64,000 nt of DNA, taken from assembly GCA_029339195.1 (NCBI GenBank), contig JAPTJF010000070.1, positions 62,001 to 126,000 on the forward strand. The letters run 5' to 3'. Under the pieces are notes generated by a model. The model was not told the DNA's origin. It ran no database searches and worked only from the letters and a program-made list of their open reading frames with translations. Positions 55,058 to 64,000 of this stretch are shown here, piece by piece; within the stretch, counting starts at the first letter, position 1; every line of letters starts with the position of its first letter. The DNA comes from Micractinium sp. NFX-FRZ (taxonomy: Eukaryota > Chlorophyta > Trebouxiophyceae > Chlorellales > Chlorellaceae). The position numbers and the translations under genes are program-made.

Positions 55058-57771
55058 GTGCCCTGGGGTGGGCAGGGAAGGTGCCCCCTGGGCACCTTCA
55101 GCTCGACCTCTGGAGCACCTACAGCAGTGCCTCTGCACTGTATGACTCCTCCTCTGCCTGCCCAAACAGCTTCCTTCCTCTGCACTCCTTTTTCGCCGCA
55201 GGTGCCCAAAGACAAGACGGTCGCCGACCTGCTGAAGCAGGCAGAGGCGCTGGCAGCACAAGGCCAGGGGCGCTTTGACACTGCCGGCCTCCTGACGGCG
55301 GCCAAGCACCCCCCGGGCGGGCCGCTGCTGGCTGACTGGGTGGGACCCCTTGACGTGTTCGACTCACCTATTGCAGGTACAGGGAGGGAGGGGCCTGCGC
55401 TGGGCCAAGTTGTAAAGCAGTTACGCAGGTGCCACGAGTGCAGCGTGAGCAGGGCATGGCAGGAGTGCAAGCTTGTGCCTGGCAGGGCAGTCGGCACACC
55501 CGCTCCGAAGGTGCCAGTGCCCCCCCAACTTCCGCGGCCACTGGACTCGCCCCGCTGCCCCTCCTGCAGGCCGCGGCCTGCGCACCACCCGGGCGGTCAA
55601 GGCCGGGGAGCTGCTGATGGTGGAGCGAGCCCTGGCCACCGCTGCGGTACGTGGCCGCATGCGAGGGTGCAGCAGTACGATGCACGCCTGGTTGCTGCCT
55701 GGTGGCGGGCGTGGCACGATCCATCAGGCAGCCCACGTGCACAGCCAAATTGGCTCCCCTGACCGAACCACGAGTGCCTGGTTCGTGCACATGTCGCTAA
55801 CAAACTGCACGCCTTCTTCATCCCTGGAAGACTGGTGCCTTTGGTTGATTTCCTCAACCCCACGTCCATGGGCTGTAATAATAATCTTCTTCCATCCCTG
55901 GCAGACGCCCTCACACACCGTGGAGCTCCACCTGGACTTTGCTGGAGGCAGCATGGTGGGTGGGGCCATCACACATCATCAACACCCATGATGGATGCTG
56001 GGGTGGTGCGCACCACAAGCGGCTGCCTCGCACATTGCGCTTCCATGCCAGCTCCGCCTCTCTGCAAGCTCCGCTTGCATGCAGAGACCGAGTCACCCTG
56101 CAGTTGGCTAGCTGCACTCGAACACCCTCTGCTTTCATTGGCACCTGCGTGCCGCCTCCCCCCGCACCCCTTCTGCTGCAGAACCGCGGCAGCCAGCAGC
56201 AGCTGGCAGCGGAGCTGCTCCGCGTGAGCGCCGCTTCAGCTCTGGATCGGCAGCGTGTGCTGGCCCTGAGCGACGGCTGCGGGCACCAGCGACCCGGCGC
56301 CAGCCTCGCCCTGACGCCCCTCAACACTGGTGAGGGGCCGCTGCGATGCCGCGATGCTGCCTGGTGCTGCTGCCTGTATGCAAGCACATTCCTGTACGGT
56401 GCTGTCCCCTACATGACGTTTTTTGTTGCCAGCACCGTGCCTTGGCCACTTACGTGACGCACACATTTCCATTTTCACCCATCCACCCGCCAAGCAGGGA
56501 AGGAGCTGCATCCCCAAATCTCGTCCACCCCTACCTACTCACCAACCCACTGACGTGCCCCCTCCCTCCCTTCCACCAACTGGGCAGAGGAGGAGCTGTG
56601 GGGCGCCCTGCAGGCGGCACAGGCTGAGGCGGCTGCCGGCAGCGGCCCTGACATGCAGCAGGCTCAGGGGATTGTGAGGGTCAACGCCTGGGGCGCCTCA
56701 GGTATGCAAGAAGGGCGGCGGTGCCAGCGAAGGCCCGAGCTTCAGCAGAGAAAGTGCCCGGGCAGGCTGTCCTCCTTCCCGCTCTCCTCCGGCAGATCAG
56801 TATCTATGCACCTGGCCCCTGAAATCTGCCGTGCAGGCGGCAAGGAGGGGCAGGACCCAGCGCTGCCCAGCACCGGCGGCAAAGAGGCGGGCGGGGAGTT
56901 CAGCACGGTGTGGGCGCTGCTCTGCCTGGCCAACCACTCGTGCACCCCCAATGCCCACGCGGTGTTTCTGGGCGGCACAGCCATGCTCCGCGCCTCTCGC
57001 GACATGCCAGCAGGCAAGCGGGCCTGCTGTGGTCTGCTGTGGTCTGCTGTGGTTTGCACAGCGCGCCGGTCATGGCTGTCCTGGCTGCTCTGCATGCGCG
57101 TGAAGGCTGCTCTGCACTCGCTGCCGCACCAACTGGAATGCCCTTCGCAGCTGCTGCTACTCAACTCCGAGCGGTTTCCAGCCTGCCTGTCCCTTGTACC
57201 CCTGTGCGCCTGAACAGGCGAGGAGCTTCTGGTGGCGTACAGCGAGGACGCGCTCTTTCAGCCGCTGGCCAGGCGGCAGGAGCACCTGCAGGGCTGGGGC
57301 TTTCGCTGCCGCTGCCAGCGCTGCGCTGCAGAGGAGCGGCTGCCCAGGCGGCTGGTGAAAGATCTAGAGGAGGTGGGTGGGGCAGGCAGGGTTGCTGGCA
57401 GGGTGGGTGGCTGAGGGCTGCCGGGGGGGAGGGTGGGTGGGAAGCGAAGGGGAGCGAGGAGTTGGGGTGGGAAGGGGGGGAGTGGGGCAGATGCCAGAAT
57501 GGCAGTGCAGAGAGCAGCAGGGGCATGGAATGAGGGTGTTTGTGCCAGCTGTCGAAAAAGCAAGCGGGCACCAAGAAATGTGCAGGGCGGCGAGTAGAGG
57601 GTTACGCACATGGTGGCCGCTGGCAGGGGCGGCAGCTCAGGCTTTAGCTCCACACCGCTGTGCCCTTACTGCTGTGCGGTAACCAGTGGGGGGGGGGGGG
57701 CCGCCATGGGGGTCCACACCTCTGCTGGTTTCCTCAACCCACGCCCAAGGGCGTATTCTTCTTCTTCTTCT

Positions 57772-57806
<35 letters not shown>

Positions 57807-59361
57807 TGCTGTGCAGCTGGGTGAAGAGCTGGGTGCAGGCGAGGAGGCGCCCGGGCGGCTGCGCAGTGCCTTCAGGTGCAGCTGCGTGCCTGCATTAAGA
57901 TCATGGGACGTGTCCTCTCGGTGCACTCTCTCGGCCTTCCTGCGTGCAGCTCTGCATCGTTGCCAGGTGCACCTGCCAGCGTGCCTGCCTGCCTGCGCCC
58001 AGGTTTCTTGGCGCTCCTCTGCCCTGTCAGCCCCGTGCACTCCCAAGCCCTCCCTGTCACATGCCGCCACACACATCTAGATGATGCCTGCGACTCAGCG
58101 TGAGCCTGCCATCCCCCGCTCACCTCTTCCCTGCCCTCGGCACGTCACCCCGCTCTGCAGGGCCCTCAACACCATGCCGCCCTTCCAGGCAGCCCGGGCC
58201 TCGCAGGCGCTGCTGAAGGAGGTGCAGCAGAGGGTGCAGCGACTGGAGGCGGAGCTGCGCTCGGCGTTGGGCGTGCCTGCTGGCACGGAGCGTGCGCAGC
58301 ACGCACAGCAGCTAGACTGGAGCCTGGCTGGCGTGCTGTCGGCCTACCGTCTGGCCATTGCCTGCGCCCAGATGGCTGGGGACGTGGAGCGCACGATGCA
58401 GGTGGCCATGGGGTGGGGCAGGGCACGCTGACAATGTCTGCAGGGCTGCGGCGTCAGGGCCGGCGGCTAGGGGTGCCTGCCTGGCTGCCCGCCTAGCTGC
58501 CTGCCTGCGTTGCTGCCCACCCGCCTGCTGGGCACCACTCCCACCCCACACTATCCCCACCGCTCCCTGCTGGCTGCTGCTGCTGCTGCTGCTGCTAACC
58601 GTGCGCGGCCCCCTCTGCACCCCTGCAGCTCCAAATGGCCTGCATGCGGGTCGCCGAGACGGTGCGGCCTGGCGGCCGAGAGGACGTCACGCTGGCTGCC
58701 ATTCATGCTGTGGATGCTGGCGCAGTCAGGCAAGCCGCGTAGGGGGGATGACTGTCAGGCTATGAAGCACACGCCGTCAACCGGGTGGCAAGAACCTGAG
58801 GCTTTGGGTCCCCCTGCTTCCACCTGTGGTTCTGCTGCACCTGCGCGTCCTAGTTGTGGTGAACACCAGGGCCCATGCTACCAACAACACAGCCCATGCC
58901 TCACGACTGTGCCCTGACCACTGCAATGCTGCCGCCTGTGCAGGCGCGTCTCCAAGCTGGCGGCATCCAAGCGCAAGTCACCTGCCCAAAAGGCGGCTCT
59001 GGCACGGGCGCTGCGGGCCGCCAAGCTCTGCTACGGGCGTGAGGTGCGTGGGGGGCCGCTGCTAAGCTAAGTGGCCAGCAGGGCATGTCGCGCACAGCAC
59101 AGCACAGCACAGCACAGGATGGCACGTGGTGAATGTGCCCCTGCCTGGAGACTCCTCCACGAAGCTCTTGGATTGCCTCTGCCAGCCAGCGCTGCATTGC
59201 CGGCGGTGCATGCAGCCCCTCACCCAACGCCCCTTTCCTCAAACTCTCACCCACTCCACGCATCCTGCCGTTGCACCAATTGGATGCAGCTGTCGGATGC
59301 CACCGCCATCAAGCTCCTGGACCGCCTGCTGGAGCGCAGCATGGCAGCAGCCGGCATCTAG
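52477..59361 (+). CDS. TPR-SET domain protein (SMYD/plant TPR-SET type lysine methyltransferase)
   Basis: Nineteen exons: 52477-52645, 52839-52973, 53134-53242, 53426-53474, 53929-54128, 54336-54456, 54777-54911, 55202-55376, 55570-55646, 55905-55955, 56182-56329, 56588-56701, 56837-57013, 57218-57372, 57817-57875, 58161-58401, 58629-58729, 58944-59043 and 59290-59361, giving 795 aa. Introns 13 and 17 have GC donors. Domain order: N-terminal module with GRLVQGRLCAP, LFPVGARLAVKEP and GIRVDNPSDIV, as in plant TPR-SET proteins; TPR repeats (about 220-310); a SET domain from GRGLRTTRAVKAGELL (about 365); NHSCTPN (527-533); GEELLVAY; and post-SET CRCQRC (584-589). The SET domain is split by an insert. 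By family it methylates lysine on histone or other proteins using S-adenosylmethionine. The start ATG is inferred; exon 3 acceptor at 53134 was chosen by phase. Confidence 0.85.
55000..55057 (+). repeat. (TGCC)n microsatellite in intron 7 of SET gene
   Basis: About 14 perfect tandem TGCC/GCCT units. Confidence 0.95.
55806..55836 (+). repeat. Possible copy of exon 10 acceptor (SET gene)
   Basis: CTTCTTCATCCCTGGAAGAC resembles CTTCTTCCATCCCTGGCAGAC at the real acceptor (55886-55906). The match is short, so this is the weakest of the junction copies. Confidence 0.5.
57756..57807 (+). repeat. (TTC)n microsatellite next to exon 15 acceptor
   Basis: About 17 TTC units with one CCT break, ending 9 bp before the CAG acceptor at 57814-57816, so it appears to act as the polypyrimidine tract. 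Confidence 0.93.
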
Positions 59362-59857
59362 GCTGGCTAGGCTGGCTGGCAGGGCAGCCAGGTCAGCAGC
59401 CTGGGATACCGCTTTTGAGGGGAGCATCCATGCATATGCAGCCAGCAGTTGTGGCGTGTCTGGTGAGGTTGCGGTGGAGGGCAGCGTCGCAACTGCAGGG
59501 AGGCGGCTTGAGGCAGCTGGCACTTGGGAGCAGATGCCTGGCAAGACTAGGCTTACGCGCGGCCCCCTGGACACGCCTTGCTGCTGCCTGCGCTTGCTGC
59601 CGCCTGCGCTGCGCCTCTCTCTGATGACACCGCAGCATGTGTACCGTGTGTCACACTGCCGGCACAGGCTGGAAACAGTCGCAGAGATTGCGGAGTGAGA
59701 CTGCACGTGAGACAACAGACTGGAGGCAAGACAGCCATGCAAAGCACTCAATCACACGTGGTGTCTGCCGCCGTGCATGGCGGCGAAGCGCGGGCTGTGG
59801 CGCGACGTGCTAACGGGCGCGCCTGCACAACGGCGACGCCCGGCAGGCCTTGCGCTG
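59362..59857. other. Intergenic region between convergent genes
   Basis: About 500 bp of 3' flanks between SET gene (+) and membrane protein gene (-). Nothing else recognised. Confidence 0.4.
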
Positions 59858-61318
59858 TCAAATGTTCGGGTGCATGGGCGCTGTGGTCTCGTGCCAGGTC
59901 TTCATGTACACCGCCAGTGGCCCGAATAGCATGGGTGCTGCAGTGGTATTGCAAGCAGGGTCAAGGCGGGAGTGTCAAGTGCAGTGCACCAGCGGGATGC
60001 AACGGAGGCTTGGAGCGCCGTATCATTGGGGGAGCCGTCTCAGTGCATTCCAGCGGTTCAGGCGCCGCCCACCTGTGCCCGCCACCCGCCTTTACACCCC
60101 GCGCACCTATGGCCAGCATGACCAGGCCGTGGTTCAGCGCCGTCCACTCGGCATCGGTGGTGGGCAGCGGGTCTGCAGGGCGAGTGGCGTGAGAGGCAAC
60201 CGCGGCACACATGTGATGCCAGTCCGAAATGGCGAGTGGGTCGCAGCTTGCTTCTGCACGCACGCGCGCACACAGCCTGGCAGGCCTGACAAGGTTTGTG
60301 CATGTGCGCCGCCTGCTTGGCATCCCTGCTGGGGGCTGCCTCTCTGCTCACCACCAGTCATGCCTTCTTTAACGCGCTGCATCACCCTGCGCCAGTATGC
60401 TGCCAGCCCCGGGGACAGGCAACCCTCAAGGAGGCGAGCAAGGCCGGGCCAAAGTGCCATCAGGAGCACTGCCATGCAAAGCTGGAACAGCAAAATCGAG
60501 AAAGGGTTCCAGGGCAAGGCCATCTCCAAGCTGGTTGTTGCTGTGGCGCTGGCCAGCCAGGCCCCAGCAGCCGCCTCGGAGAGAAAAGCAGGAGCCCGGT
60601 TGGGGGATGGCAAGGTGAACCACTTGGTGGCACAAGCTACGCCTGCACAACAGGCATGCAGGGGGATGATCATGAGCCGGTCTATGGCGTGGGCGTTGTG
60701 ATGGGCAGGCAGGTGGGCAGGCAAGGCGGGGTGCGCAACAAGAGTTTGCCAGGTACGGGCACGCGTGCGGCACTTCTGGAGGTCTGCATGCAGATGTGCC
60801 CAACCCACCCACCAGCCAGCACCGGGGGCTCAAAGTATTTGATTGTGACGGTCCAGCCGTCATGGCAGCCCTGCGGAGGCGCCCCTGGCAACTTGCACTC
60901 GTGCGCCCACAGCAGCCCGCTGCCTGCGGCGAGCGCTACCAGCAGCACTGACAAGGGCACCAGCCAGGCGGCGCGGTTGTTCCGCGGAAGCGGCTTTGTC
61001 AGCACGTAGTACCAGGCCAGCAGCAGCAGGAAGCTGACCGCAGCTACGATAGCTGCAGTGCCGTGCGCCCACCAGCCACTTGGGCCGCCCAACAGGTTGG
61101 CGCCGAGGATGCTGCCCACGTATGCAGCCATTGCGCCTCCCAAGCAGGCTCCGTACTCACTCCACACCTCGCCTATCGCTGCGGCTTAGGAGTGGGTGTA
61201 AGGGGGTGGGAGTACAGTCAATCTGGCCAAGGGTTTCAGGGCCTGGGTGCCCGCTGGAGAGCCCTTGGAGCGTCCAAGGCTGCAGCACCGAGCTCGTGTG
61301 CTCCAGCTCACCTGGCAT
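59858..61318 (-). CDS. Small multipass membrane protein, unknown family
   Basis: Five exons: 61318-61312 (ATG CCA G), 61178-60813, 60642-60352, 60172-60107 and 59937-59858, giving 269 aa; all junctions are GT-AG and phase 1. The 7-nt first coding exon is inferred from a perfect GTGAGC donor and phase match; otherwise the first ATG is 61131. Hydrophobic segments: AAIVAAVSFLLLLAWYYVL, WLVPLSVLLVALAAGSGLLW, FSILLFQLCMAVLLMALW and HGLVMLAIAPMLFGPLAVYM, plus a weaker one at the N-terminus. A short loop carries CHDGWTVTIKYFEPP. The C-terminus is KTWHETTAPMHPNI. I do not recognise a family. It is divergent from the next gene with only about 200 bp between starts. Confidence 0.65.
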
Positions 61319-61516
61319 CCTGCTCCCTGAGCTCCCCAACGACTGCCTAAACAGGCGACACCAAGCACGGGGCCCCAACAAGGAGGAATTGTGGGCCCCG
61401 CGCGGCGCTGCCCCCTCAGGCCCAGCAGGCGCCGTCCAGCACTTTCTCGTGTCCAGCACTTGTCAGCATCGCTTGCCATCACTGTTCAACCTGCTACCGT
61501 GTGGGATATCAAAGCA

Positions 61517-63008
61517 ATGCTGACTTGGGTGTGGGAGCTCGTCAAGCCGGTGCTAGAGGATGTGGGCGCGAGTGTAGCCCCTTACGGAGCTGCCGGAGTG
61601 GAGAAGCGCAAGACGTTGCGCGCTCAGCTCAACCGAGAGCTTGCCAAGCCGCTGGAGCAGCAGGACGCGGAGTACATACGCCGCGTGCGCATGGCCTTCC
61701 TCTCTCTGTCTGCCCGGGCGGCCCGGGTGAGGCAGCGGGGTGTGATTCTTCCTTACACGCGATTGCGCGAATCGCAGGAGCTCAGCTTGCGCAGCCTGCC
61801 AGCCAGGCGGCGGCCCGCCGCTCTTGGCGCTCCGCTTTTGCCTAAGTGCTCCGCCAAAGTGCTCCGCCAATGTGCTCCGCCAATGTGCGCGACCAGTGCG
61901 CGCCCAGCCTCTCATTCACATCCATCCAATGATGGCGTGTCCCTGCCTGCAGGGCAATTCCAATATTCTAGAGCGGGAGGCTACTTTTTTCAAGGCGTGC
62001 ACAGAATGTGTTGGCAACTCATGCTGCGCCGCCCGTTCGTGGGTGGACCTGCGGTCCGCCGCATCGTGCACCGCGCGCGCCGGCTTTGAGCGCCAGGTGT
62101 GGCAGCAAGATTGGGCGGAGTATGATGCCGTGTACGAGCGGCGCCCTCCCGAGCTCCAAGTGCTGCCCACGCTGCAGCTGGAGCTGTCAGAAGAGCTGCA
62201 GCACCCACCGCCCCGTGTGGACATGTGCAGCGCCTGTGCCGTGAGGCTGGAGCAGGTGCGGTGGGGTTGGCGAGGCGGTTGAGCTGGCAGCGCAAGGCCC
62301 AGTGTGTCTGTTTGTGTGCATGGCATGGCGCGTGCAGGGCAAGCCCGATGCTGCCCTGCTGAAGCAGCACCTGCCTGCCGAAGCAGAACCTGCCTGCCGT
62401 TGCATGCCTCCCCTGGCAGCTGCGGAGCAGCAAGTCAACAACAGGAAGCTCCGCACCTACCTCCTGTACTCGTGTCATTCAAGCCCCGTCCTGGGCCACT
62501 CTTGCTGCCTGCGCCTGCTGTTCCCGCTGTGCAGATGGAGTATGACGAGGCCCTGACGCGTGCGCTACAACACGACAGGGAGGCAGCGTACCGCCGGGCC
62601 GGCATGCTGCCAGCTGCACCGCCTGCTGCCTCCGCCAGCAGCGACGGCAGCAGCGGCGTCGGCGGCGAGCCAGCAGCTGGGACCCCATCGCGTGCAGCTG
62701 CCGCATCCGCTGGTGGTGAGCAGGCGCAGCAGCAGCCAGCACAGCAGCAGGTGCAAGGGGCGCAGCAGCCAGCGGCAGCAGAGCATGAGCAGAAGCCGTT
62801 GGCAGCCGGTGAGCTGCAGCAGGGCGGAGGCACTGCACCCGTGACGCCCACTTGGCAGCAGGACCAGCAGGCACAGCCAGGCTCCACGTCAGATGAGCTG
62901 GAGTTGGAGCAAGACCACGGGTGTTGTGGCGGCGAGGGGCAGGCAGCTGGCCTCCAGCGCGCGGTGCAGCAGCAGCAGGTGCCAGCACGGCATCAGGACC
63001 CCGCTTGA
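61517..63008 (+). CDS. Cys-containing protein of unknown function
   Basis: Three exons: 61517-61726, 61953-62255 and 62535-63008, phase 0, giving 328 aa. The first 70 residues are amphipathic helical (LTWVWELVKPVLEDVG; KRKTLRAQLNRELAKPLEQQ). Exon 2 holds a Cys-rich segment, FFKACTECVGNSCCAARSW, and further on MCSACAVRLEQ, which could bind metal or form disulphides. It also has an EYDAVYERRPPELQVLPTL block that looks conserved in character. Exon 3 starts MEYDEALTRALQHDREAAYRR and then becomes Gln/Ala/Gly-rich low complexity. No known domain recognised, and no signal peptide or membrane segment is clear. Confidence 0.6.
61846..61886 (+). repeat. Tandem GTGCTCCGCCAA repeat in intron 1
   Basis: Three units of about 13 bp (AGTGCTCCGCCAA, AGTGCTCCGCCAA, TGTGCTCCGCCAA). 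Confidence 0.88.
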
Positions 63009-63453
63009 ATGCATTTGCGCTGCCGGCAGGTAGTTGGCGCGGTGCCACCACCTCCGGCAGGCCTGCACACCTCGTCCAACCTCCCAACCCATGCATGCTC
63101 CCTAGCTGGTTGCACCCTCCCCAAGTACTGGTTTGACATCTCGCCACCCTTCCTGCCGTGCACCGTGCCGGCGCCTCCAGCTTGGTAAATTGAGGAACAG
63201 TTTGTCACGTTGCATGCAAAACTTGATAAATTTCCAGTGCCAGCAGTCAGCACTGTTGGGCAAACCAGGGTGCAGCCTTGAAAGGCCGCCCGGCCCTTGG
63301 CTTGGTGAGTGGAGTGCGTGGTTTGCCCTGGCATCACTTGAAGTGCCACCTCCCGCCACGTGGACCAGCTGTCCCCCCGCCACAGCGCGCTCAGCACGTC
63401 CTATTCTTTGAAGTGTGGTTGAAGGTTGAAGACGGCGATCGTGACAGGCAAGT
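63009..63453. other. Intergenic region upstream of second F-box gene
   Basis: About 445 bp; holds the end of the preceding gene's 3' UTR and the F-box gene promoter. Somewhat AT-richer near 63180-63250. No feature recognised. Confidence 0.4.
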
Positions 63454-64000
63454 ATGCCGCCACGCAGCCGGAGAACAATGGCCTCCGCGCCTTATCAAGC
63501 AGTCGGCCTTTCGCTCGGCGACTTGCCCGACGATCTGCTCATCCGATGCCTGGCTCCGTTGGGTCAGAAGGAGCGGTGCGTGATATGTTGCGAAATGAAA
63601 TAGGGCGCCGCTCGCCCTGCTGCGTGGCCAGAGCAGCTTCAAGCCCCGCCGTGCGCTCCCGCTGCCTGCTGCCGCCAACCCAGTCGGACTGTTTCTGCCC
63701 CTGCAGGCTGTGGTATGCCGTCCTGGTGAGCAGACGCTTTCGGCAGCTCTGCCTGTCCCCCGAGCTGCTGCGACGGGACACGCTGGCGGCCACCCCAAGC
63801 TCGCCGCCCGGCGCCCGCTCCCTGCTGGCCTTCCTGACAGCGCATGGGGCGCACGTGCGCAGCATGCTGCTGTATGCCCACGTCAGGTGGCCCTTTCAGC
63901 CCTCACCGGGTGACGAGGAGCTGCGGCAGCTGGCCACCACCTTGATGCACGTGGTTAGCCAGCACGGCGGCTTGGAGGAGCTCATTTTACGGGACAGCAC
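63454..64000 (+). CDS. F-box / LRR-type protein, N-terminal part (partial)
   Basis: Exon 1 63454-63575 and exon 2 from 63707 running off the right edge. The F-box is LGDLPDDLLIRCLAPLGQKE, with the intron at the same place and phase (2) as in the 15968-17793 gene, then LWYAVLVSRRFRQLCLSPELLRR. The similarity to that gene's LQRAALVCKRFRDLSCSPELVRE, followed by a LLxxLxxHGxHV motif in both, shows they are paralogues about 46 kb apart on opposite strands. LRRs are expected beyond the window. A second in-frame ATG at 63478 is also possible. Confidence 0.78.

Noticed and set aside
61186..61482. Minus-strand frame starting with ATG at 61482 as N-terminus of the membrane protein
   Set aside because: Its frame is not joined by usable splice sites to the membrane exons and overlaps the divergent promoter; the 7-nt exon fits better.

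Overview
This is nuclear DNA from a GC-rich unicellular green alga, most likely a Chlorella-like trebouxiophyte. The evidence is dense short exons joined by GT-AG (and some GC-AG) introns, C/T-rich acceptors, Ala/Gln/Gly-rich low-complexity protein segments, TGTAA polyadenylation signals, CCCTAAA-type repeats, and plastid-type genes (minE, a bestrophin-like anion channel). There are no operons or Shine-Dalgarno sites. Gene models were built by hand from splice sites, reading-phase continuity and conserved motifs; the species call is inference.

Layout, left to right: minE (- strand, only the first exon, runs off the left edge); gluconokinase (+); atypical SDR/NmrA-like oxidoreductase (-); a pentameric ligand-gated ion channel homologue (+, 13 exons); organellar ribosomal protein bTHX (+); ankyrin-repeat protein (+); F-box/LRR protein (-); bestrophin-like anion channel (-, 12 exons); a 66-residue membrane/coiled-coil protein (-); TFIIIC subunit GTF3C5 (+); a secreted proline-rich putative beta-propeller protein (-); a pRiA4b-ORF3-like zinc-ribbon protein with acidic tail (+); an ABHD18-like alpha/beta hydrolase (-); a class 3 lipase (+, 11 exons); a TPR-SET protein (+, 19 exons); a small multipass membrane protein (-); a Cys-containing protein of unknown function (+); and the start of a second F-box/LRR gene (+), cut by the right edge. 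Many neighbours are divergent pairs sharing 200-1200 bp upstream regions. I see no functional gene cluster; these look like unrelated housekeeping and signalling genes.

Two observations stand out. First, the pLGIC homologue has the FPFD loop, M1-M3 block and terminal M4 but lacks the Cys-loop cysteines, so it resembles the bacterial type of this family, which land plants are generally held to lack. Second, introns of at least five genes carry degenerate copies of the adjoining exon end or exon start, together with the splice junction. These junction copies could be a mode of intron growth and a source of decoy or alternative splice sites. GC-AG introns also look unusually common: seven of roughly 108 modelled.
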